From Tribonema minus (lineage: Eukaryota > Sar > Xanthophyceae > Tribonematales > Tribonemataceae): a stretch of 64,000 nt of DNA. Every line of letters begins with the position of its first letter. The first letter of the stretch is position 1. Positions 56,855 to 64,000 of this stretch are shown in pieces. The notes under the pieces were generated by a model. That model did not search any database and was not told where the DNA came from. It was given only the letters and a program-made list of their open reading frames with translations. The stretch covers positions 1-64,000 of the forward strand of contig JAFCMP010000020.1 of NCBI GenBank assembly GCA_017506865.1, read 5' to 3'. The position numbers and the translations under genes are program-made.

Positions 56855-57494
56855 GCGCGCTGTTGAGCGCCGCCGAGCGAGCCGCTGAGCGCTGCCTCTG
56901 AGCGATGCTGCTGCTGCAGAGCAGCAGGCGGTGACATGCCACCAGATGAGAAGTTGAATGCACAAATCACAGGGTGATGTGGGACATGGCAGAGCAGCAG
57001 TGCTCATGCGCGTCAGGAGAGCCTCAGTGCGCAGCATGCATGTGTCACGCTTGTGTTGTACTTTATGAGGTGGATGTGGCAGAACTCTGGGCACTGGTCA
57101 GCTGCCAGCATCCTGATGCCACTGAGAGAGCGTGTGGTGGTGAGCAGACGAAGAAAAGGTATGCTGCATTGCAGCGCAACCTTGTCTCGAGCCTTCACTC
57201 TCACCCCTACTTTCAATGGAGTGATCTGCATGTGCTTTCCTGCAGAACTCTCGACCTTTTCTGACATGCTGTTGATCGTGAAGCCTTGCATAGCTGCAAA
57301 TGCTTCGAAACCGCTCCCGCATTACCGGCGACCACCACGGCGCCTTGCAGCAGCATTGCACCATTTTTCAAAGAGCGTTCACATATCGTTGTCATGGTTC
57401 AGTATTCAGAGCGCACTCGTTACTCGTCGCGCAAGCCCTGTACGACAGGCCAGAACAGTGCCCTGTGCGGCGGGCGAATTAGGCCACATGCGCG
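56855..57494. other. Spacer between SDR paralogue 2 and a retroelement remnant
   Basis: No supported gene. Confidence 0.5.
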
Positions 57495-57880
57495 GTGCTT
57501 GGCGGCTTTCTCGTCCTTAGAGTGCTACCCACTGTTCGTGTTGCTATGACTGCTACAAAGCTGCCCCATTGGCATTGGGGTCGTTTGGTTGCAGAAGGGC
57601 GCAGTGGCACACGTTGCTGGGTGTCGTCGCTGCGAGATATGCGAGCAGGATGTCTATGCTCGGTGTAGCCAGCAGTCTAGCTTTGAAGGGCAGATCCGAA
57701 GGGGGCGGGCAGATGGGCGAGGATGCAGTGGGGAGGCAATGCTGTTTGATAGCTTTGAAATGTGATCATAATGAGCGTCGGCGCACTATCATGCTTCGAA
57801 GTAGGGCGTATACATACTCTAGACTAGTAGCAATCTTGACAGTACTCATCTGGGCTGTTTTGCGCACTGGGTGAGTACAT
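57495..57880 (+). mobile_element. Diverged copy of the 7.8-8.3 kb retroelement 3' end
   Basis: TACCCACTGTTCGTG, then GACTGCTACAAAGCTG and CATTGGCATTGGGGTCGTTTGG parallels 7826-7893, and the encoded MALGSFGCRRAQWHTLL and ARYASRMSMLG parallel the other fragment. Similarity continues to the terminus (CATCTGGGCTGTTTTGCGC versus CATCTGGGCTTTTTCGCGC). It has frameshifts and an internal deletion relative to the first copy. Confidence 0.7.
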
Positions 57881-58813
57881 GCAGACCTCGCAATATCTCA
57901 ATGCAGCACCATACACACATGCATGCAGCGTACAAACGGAGTGCGCACGCATGCACTTGTTGTTGTGTGCAGGGCCTGAATGTATGCACACAACCGAGAG
58001 CAAAGATGTTGCCTATAGCGCCTAGTACGTGCTTGTCAACTGGCAGCACTTTGTCGTTGGGACTCTACTATTAGCAGCTGGTCTGCTGTGCCACGTCCGC
58101 TATTATGAGCCCAGTTGCGATGTCGATGCAACACATCTCGGTACCTGTGCGACATTAGGGCCGCCTCACAACAACAGTCAGCCGTGCCATCGGCACACTA
58201 TCACAGGCACTTGACGAGCTATCTGGGTCAGCAGACTGACCTGCCACTGCCAGTGCGAGGTAACTGCTCGTGCTGAGAGCAGTAGCAGCGCCTGATGGTG
58301 CCTGCATATGCGTATGAGCTGCTTGCACAGCACCTGCCGGCTTGAATCACATGCACAACATCTTTCGTTGCGCAGCGAGGCTACGCGTATTCAGCGATGG
58401 CACGGCTTTGCGCCAGCAGAGGCGCGCCAACATGCGCAAACCTGCAATCGTTCGCTGCAACTTCGCTCGACGCAAAGTTTTCCGTGAGGTCCACCAAAAA
58501 ACTTGAACTTCAAGTTGCTCGCGCTCGCTCTGGAAAAGCTGATCACATAGGCAGCTGGATCGACCACTTAGCCTGACGTGTTCGAGAAATGCTCTGCGCT
58601 GGCAAACAGACACCATGCGAGCTGTTGCGTAGGACCCGACGACCCTTCCTTCGGCCTCACATTTTTTGGCCGCTCTACGAAGGCTCGGCTCGGTTCGGTC
58701 CTCGGCTCCCTGGCCTCGGGCCGCGGGTCGAGGATCAGGCGTAGCCTCCTTGTCGTCATTCTTTCATAGCAAAACAAGTCAGAGCAAGACATACAAGCCA
58801 ACGCCAGATCGCC
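57881..58813. other. Spacer upstream of SDR paralogue 3
   Basis: No supported gene. It contains short repeats such as AACTTGAACTTCAAGTTGC at about 58502. Confidence 0.5.
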
Positions 58814-60737
58814 ATGCCAGCCAAGGTGATGTGCCCGTAGAGCGAGCGCGAGCACGTTGAAGTTCAAGGGCAACCGCCCGATCTGCTTGGTTGCTGTGCT
58901 TTAGAAAGATGCGATCTTGTCGTTCTCAAGAACTCAACTTGGTGCATGCCTGTCCCTGCAGAGATTTGAAGGCAAGGTCGCCATTGTTACAGGAGCCTCG
59001 ACGGGCATCGGACTAGCGACGACAGCACAGCTTGTGCGCGAGGGAGCCAAGGTAGTGCTGGTTTCACGCAGCCAGGACAAGCTCGATGCTGCGGTGGCCG
59101 AGATCAAGGTACGTGTGGGTCACCGAGAATGCGTACTCTGCCCGACATGCCAGTTGTATCTGCCGGATATCCCACATACCTAACTCGAAACAGATGTCTC
59201 AATCCATATCCTTCTTTCGCATCCATTGCTGCTGCAGGCCAAGGACGGTCAGGTGACAACTCTGGCTGCGGACGTCAGCAAAGAGGCCACCAACAAAGCC
59301 ATGGTGGACCTGGCCATGAGCAAGTACGGGCGACTGGACGTTGCCTTCTTCAACGCGGGCACATTCGCAGGCGCACCCTTTGCAGAGGCAAGTCTTGGCC
59401 ACGTTTCACTGCTTTTGAATCCTTCACATCTCGCGACTTCCTGCCACCAGGACTAGTTGGGGTTTATCCACACCACTCTAAGCTTACCGTTGAGGACCCT
59501 GCCAATGTTATTAGTGCATGAAATGTTATTAATGCATGTAATGCGCGGTGCACGTGCGGTGGCTCAAACGCGCCCTCTCTCGCGCGCACACAGGTCACCA
59601 ACGAGATGGTCGACACGGTTATGGATACCAACTTCAAGAGCGTTGTGTTCGGCTTCAAGTACGCGCTGCCCGCCATTGAGAAGAGTGGCGGCCATGGCAG
59701 CATCGTCGTCAACTCCAGCGCCGCGGGCAGCACTGCGTCTGCGAAGTCGGTGTGCGCAGGCATCGCCCCCTACGCAGCCAGCAAGGCTGCAGTCGACATG
59801 CTGGTCAAATACGCGGTGAGTGCCTGAGAGGTGCTGCGCTGCTAAGTTCAATAGCGACGGTAGCTCCTGCACAGTGCATGCCCTATTCAAGGCTACAGTG
59901 CGCGGAATGATTTGACTATTGCTACAGGAACTTGAGCAGCGATAGGTTACACTCTGTTGCATAAATGACCTGCAGCGCACCGATGACATGTTCCTCACCA
60001 GTCATACCAAAACGCAAGTCACCACTGCTACAAACCTGTCCATCAACATCTAGTGTTTCGGCGCTGCTGTAGAATTTGCCTGCCTTCACCCAACGTTGTG
60101 AAATCACAAGTCATAGCACTGCACTGCAGAGGCGCACCACAGGTCTGTTTCACCCACAAAACCCTTTCTTGCAGAAATTTTGGCATTGAAGCGTACACCG
60201 TCACCTTCTGAGACCTGCACTGTCATACGCTGTTGCGTTCGAGCCAGGCGCACAATCTCAGGAACAGAGATATGCACTCTGACGCATCAGCCGCTGCATG
60301 TGCGCGCGCACTACAGTATGTATATGCGGCATATAGTAGAAGCATGCAATCCTCATGCACATGAGGCGCTTGACGGTGCCCACCTGGCTACCATGCTATC
60401 TCAATACAATCATTGCATGCTATCTCAGTACAATCACTCCTTGACGTGATTTACACGATGCATGCGCTTTCCATACATCCAGGCCGTCGAAGCGGCGCCG
60501 CACAACACGCGCGTCACCAGCGTCGCGCCGGGCACGGTCCTCACCCCCATCTTCCAGCTCTTCGGCGATATGAAGGACAGCGAGGTCACGGACATGGCCA
60601 AGGCGATACAGCTCATGCAGCGCGCGGGGCGCCCCGAGGAGGTAGCGCGGTTCGTGTGCTTTCTGCTGTCGGACGACGCCTCTTTCGTCACCGGCTCCGT
60701 GCACTCTGTCGACGGCGGCGCGTCAATCGTCCTGTGA
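58814..60737 (+). CDS. Short-chain dehydrogenase/reductase, paralogue 3 (five exons, 261 aa)
   Basis: Exons are 58814-58825 (MPAK), 58962-59108, 59238-59387, 59594-59815 and 60483-60737. The first four exons match the paralogues in length; the last is one codon shorter. Motifs: [44 protein letters not shown] and VAPGTVLTP, ending [17 protein letters not shown]. The IAPGTVRTP motif is altered to VAPGTVLTP. Intron 3 again uses a GC donor (GCAGAG/GCAAGT). Its introns no longer align well with those of the other two, so this is the more distant copy. Confidence 0.93.
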
Positions 60738-62248
60738 GCGCACGCTGTTGAGCGCTGCTGCTGCTGAGCGCTGCCGCCGCGCGCGCCGCAGCTGCTGCTG
60801 CTGCTGCTGCCGTTGTAGAGGACGACCCTATGATGCTGGTTCACGGGTCACAGGGGGAGTGTGGTTGCGGTAGAGCAGGGGCGCTCCACGTTTCCGGCGG
60901 GACGGTGCGCAGTGTGCATGCATGTCACACGTGCGTCCATTGTACATACATAAGAGGGCTGGGCGCAGCTTCGGGCCTTGGCCCGCAGCAGGCGTCCGAT
61001 CAGTGTTCTGCAGTATGCAGCAGAGCAGGGGAACAGGGTGCGCTGCACAGATGATCAATTCGACCGCAACCTGCAAGAAGCAATCATTTATATATAAAGG
61101 AATTTTTGTACATGTCCGCAGTCCCGTCACTTTCTGATGTGCCCTTCCCTGTGAACGTTCACACATGCCGCTGCATTCGCGTTGTGAGTTCGGAGTCACT
61201 CCTGCGACATATGTAGCCAGACGCCAAAGCCATTGCAAAACCATCAACATGCGCCAGCACATGCAATAGGGTCCCGCCATCCCTGGCAAGCTGTGCACGG
61301 TCTTGGTGACGATGTGGCGGAGCATATGCTGCGCGCCGCCGCCGCTGCTACTGCTGCTGCACGATGCTGCACGCTGCACACACGTCTGTCATTACCATGT
61401 GTACGGGCTCAACACACCACGAGTGCTTAGATCACCACTGCCACAACAACCAAAGAGCGCAAAGCTGGAGACCACAGCCTCTGAGGCAATGCACTGCTGC
61501 GGGGCGGGCGGCGCTGGTGAGTTCCTTTCAGTCAGTAGGAAGCTGAGCGATGCTGTGACATCACGCGCCTCGAGGTTGCAGCAGCTGCTGCAGACGAGGC
61601 CAACAATGCCATGGCCAAGTCCGTCCAGACCAGTTTGCATTGGCGCCATCGAGACCTCCCAGTCTGAATCCTGAGGACAGTGGCAGCGCTTCAACTTCAG
61701 GAGTCATGACACAGCGCGCGCTACTTGGACCACCATCAAGCGCAGTCAGTCAGTCTACATTGATACCCGCCAGCGCCGCCGTGTGCTGCTGGTTGCTGGC
61801 GACAATCTTCAAGTAGCCGTGCTTACGTGTCATGAAGACGTGTCTGTTGATCTCTGTGAGCTACATGTAGTGGCGTCACACGCGCGCGCGGAGGCTGCGT
61901 GAGTGGCTTGTTGAAGTGCGCGCACGGTTGTCGTCACCACGGTTGACAGCGGCCAGGTTTGTACGTATGCAGCACGGGGGGGGGGTGCCGAACATGCCCC
62001 ACAGCGGCTCTGTCAACTGCTTTGCGCCGCCGCCGCCGCCGATGCTGCTCCCATTTTCCCGCTGTCGCTACTGCTGTTGAGCATCGCTGCCATTTGACTC
62101 TGTCGCTCGGTCCGCCACCAGACCAGATCAGCGCGCTGCTGCTGCCACCACTGTAGCCGCCGACCACATCAACACGCTCTCACACGTGCACGCTGCCCGC
62201 GCCTCCACAAACTTTTTGATCGTTACGAGCTGAGCGTTGCCGCGCAGC
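60738..62248. other. Gene-free stretch downstream of the SDR cluster
   Basis: No supported gene. It holds CTG/CTGCTG runs near 60750-60815 and short GC-rich triplet tracts near 61320-61375 and 62020-62040. Confidence 0.5.
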
Positions 62249-62440
62249 TCATTGCCTTTGCGCTCCAATGCCTGATTTGATGCGGATGTGGCAGCGCTCA
62301 GCCCCGTTAAAGCACTTCAGCACCCGCGATGCAATGTGCTGCCACTGCGTCCTTGCCGTCTGCTTCCTCACAAGAAATTCCGCAAAGTCGACCTTCTCTG
62401 CACATTGCCGTGGCTCTTGCTTATTGCCATCCGCGTTTCG
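62249..62440 (-). CDS. Possible exon of an unidentified minus-strand gene
   Basis: After a plausible acceptor (ATGTGCAG, near 62401), the frame reads KVDFAEFLVRKQTARTQWQH, then IASRVLKCFNGAERCHIR, before a stop at 62249. The composition is ordinary and not repeat-like, unlike its surroundings. No family was recognised and no partner exons were identified. Confidence 0.25.
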   Translation of the reverse strand, partial: RNADGNKQEPRQCAEKVDFAEFLVRKQTARTQWQHIASRVLKCFNGAERCHIRIKSGIGAQRQ

Positions 62441-63252
62441 CCTCTGCTGCCGTATGCACCGCCTCTGCTGCCGCATGCACAATGCTCAGCGGTGGCAGCG
62501 TGTTGGTTCCTCCACCTTGTAGGGGCGGCGGCGGTGGCGCTGCGAAAGCAGGTGGCATAATTTGAATGAGCAATAATTGGACTTTGTGCTCAGAGAGCAA
62601 CATTCTCACGGTGAACTTGAGGAAGCATGCCATGTGCAGAACATGGCTTGGCCTCATCAGATTGCTGTTGGCCGGCCCATTTAACGGAAGCAAGCGCCCC
62701 CCCCCCCCCCCCCCGCGTCCCTCTTGCGTATGTGAAGCAAGAAGCCACCGACAAAAAACATCAGCCAGCGACAGTTGACATGCAACCCCGGACACCGTGC
62801 AGAGAGTGTCATTGCGTCAAGCCGTCCAAGCCATACACAAAAGGCCTCCGAGCCCCATCCAAGTCAACCTGTGCCAGACGACAAACGGGCACAGCGGCAC
62901 GCCATACATTGCATACCCACTGGATGTTGTCAGCTGCAGTGTCGTCCTGCAATGTGCACAGAATGTGTCCATTACCACGTGGCCACTGTCGCCTTGCACA
63001 TCAATATCTTGTCAGTCACTTGGCACCAGTACATTGGTGCAAGCCTACTAGCCTTCATGTCACTTGGCAGCAGCAGCGCCACCTGCTCCGTCACACCACT
63101 CCCCGCTGCTGCCGAATTATCCAAGTGTCTTGCCACCACAGTGCAATGCCGCAACCCGTATGTAATGCAGTGCAACGAGAACCATTCCCACGTCCTCCTT
63201 GCCACTGCCTGCCTCCGTGGCCCTAGCATAGCTACACAAGGCCCGGCTTCTA
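62441..63252. other. Gene-free stretch with a poly-C run
   Basis: A C-run lies at about 62697-62714. No supported gene. Confidence 0.5.
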
Positions 63253-63664
63253 CGCACGCCGCCACTCGCTCACCGCTGCGCGCCGCCTGCGCCGCCAACG
63301 CCGCTGCGCGCTCCGCTGCGGCTAGAGCGCGCTCTGCTGCCGTTGCACACCACTGCTCGCGCTTCTCCGGGTCAAACGCCCGCTTCTAGTCGCGCGCGTG
63401 CAGCCAGGCCTTGCCCTCCCTCTCCAGCGGCGCCAGGCAGTCTAGCTAGTGCAGTCACATGCGCACCGCAGCCACATCCAGCGCGCGCGCTGCCTCCACC
63501 GCTGCCGCTGCGTCCACATAGCGCGGCAGGCGCTGCTGCAAGATGCATGAGAATGGTGGCATGTCAGGGCGATGCTTCTGTTGCCCATGTACCTGAACGG
63601 TGCGTTTGAGTTGGCCGTCGGCTCGGTTGTCGTGCATGCTGTCCCACACCCTAAACAATGCCAC
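63253..63664 (-). pseudogene. Possible decayed coding segment with three in-frame stops
   Basis: The minus frame reads QQRLPRYVDAAAAVEAARAL, then after stops at 63455 (TGA) and 63446 (TAG) continues LDCLAPLEREGKAWLHARD, and after a third stop at 63386 (TAG) KRAFDPEKREQWCATAAERA and an Ala-rich helix. The frame stays the same throughout, with normal-looking charged composition, suggesting a formerly coding helical region. No family was recognised. Confidence 0.3.
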
Positions 63665-64000
63665 GCACGCGATGGAAGTGAGTAGATTCTACATCATGCA
63701 TGCTGGAAGGCTGCCTGGAAGTGCCTGCTCACAGGTAATCTGTGCACAATATGCACTGCATATCTACATGGTATTGTCTGAATAGTGCCCGATATACATC
63801 GTTGAACGAATCAAAGATGGTACAAGAGTTGCAAGCGTGCACGGGAGGGGGCGCACATGCATATGCTGGCACTGAATGGCATCACGAACGAGCGGCGATC
63901 GCTTACGTTTCATACGTTGTCCCACAAGCTGCATCGTGCGCCATGCGCGCAGACTCTCTTACCAGCGCCCGAGCCTGCCCCTGCGTCCTGCGCTGGCGCA
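63665..64000. other. Right-edge stretch, possible minus-strand exon at the boundary
   Basis: A donor-like CGCTG/GTAAGAG on the minus strand at about 63957-63962 suggests an exon of a gene extending beyond the window. Nothing else is supported. Confidence 0.25.

Noticed and set aside
63253-63664. Alternative genetic code with TAG/TGA recoded
   Set aside because: Confident genes in this window end at TAG (EF1B, protease, retroelement) and TGA (SDRs, RT frame), so both act as stops.

Overview
This is a GC-rich nuclear eukaryotic window from an alga-like protist. Genes are split by many introns (GT-AG, with some GC-AG), coding regions carry long Ala/Ser/Gly/Pro/Gln tracts, and introns are full of tandem repeats and telomere-like TTAGGG blocks. 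An RWP-RK transcription factor points to an alga or relative. I cannot settle green alga versus stramenopile from the sequence alone. Exons below were built by hand from reading frames, splice consensus and phase matching.

Layout. 1-6.9 kb: a non-LTR-like retroelement whose polyprotein has an OTU-type cysteine protease, a reverse transcriptase and a C-terminal Cys/His plus nuclease-like module, broken by a frameshift inside the RT; the window starts inside it. 7.4-8.3 kb: tail-to-tail remnants of a second retroelement forming a 151-bp inverted repeat (150/151 identical), then a tRNA gene with a GAU anticodon in a Met-elongator-like body. 11.5-15.0 kb (-): INCENP-like protein with an N-terminal SAP motif. 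16.0-19.0 kb (-): complete four-exon papain-type cysteine protease. 20.7-24.4 kb: divergent SAAL1-like gene (-) and D-2-hydroxyacid dehydrogenase (+). 24.7-26.2 kb (-): unrecognised protein. 26.2-34.2 kb (+): OS-9/erlectin-like ER lectin. 36.4-38.4 kb (-), 54.8-56.9 kb (+) and 58.8-60.7 kb (+): three paralogous five-exon short-chain dehydrogenases. 39.0-42.6 kb (-): Iojap/RsfS/MALSU1-like ribosomal silencing factor with an organelle-targeting-like N-terminus. 44.9-46.9 kb (-): RWP-RK protein. 49.2-52.8 kb (-): translation elongation factor 1B (beta/delta type). A second retroelement remnant lies between the last two SDR genes. The right 3 kb holds no confident gene.

The genes are mostly unrelated housekeeping functions (translation, ERAD, proteolysis, chromosome segregation, redox metabolism) and not a pathway cluster. 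The most unusual signal is structural: in at least four genes (ER lectin, cysteine protease, EF1B, Iojap-like) the end of an exon, its splice site and adjoining intron are copied in short tandem arrays of about 60-200 bp, leaving decayed pseudo-exon ends, often with donor-like or acceptor-like sites, inside introns. A palindromic 15-mer (ACTTCAAGTTGAAGT) and its halves also recur in non-coding DNA.
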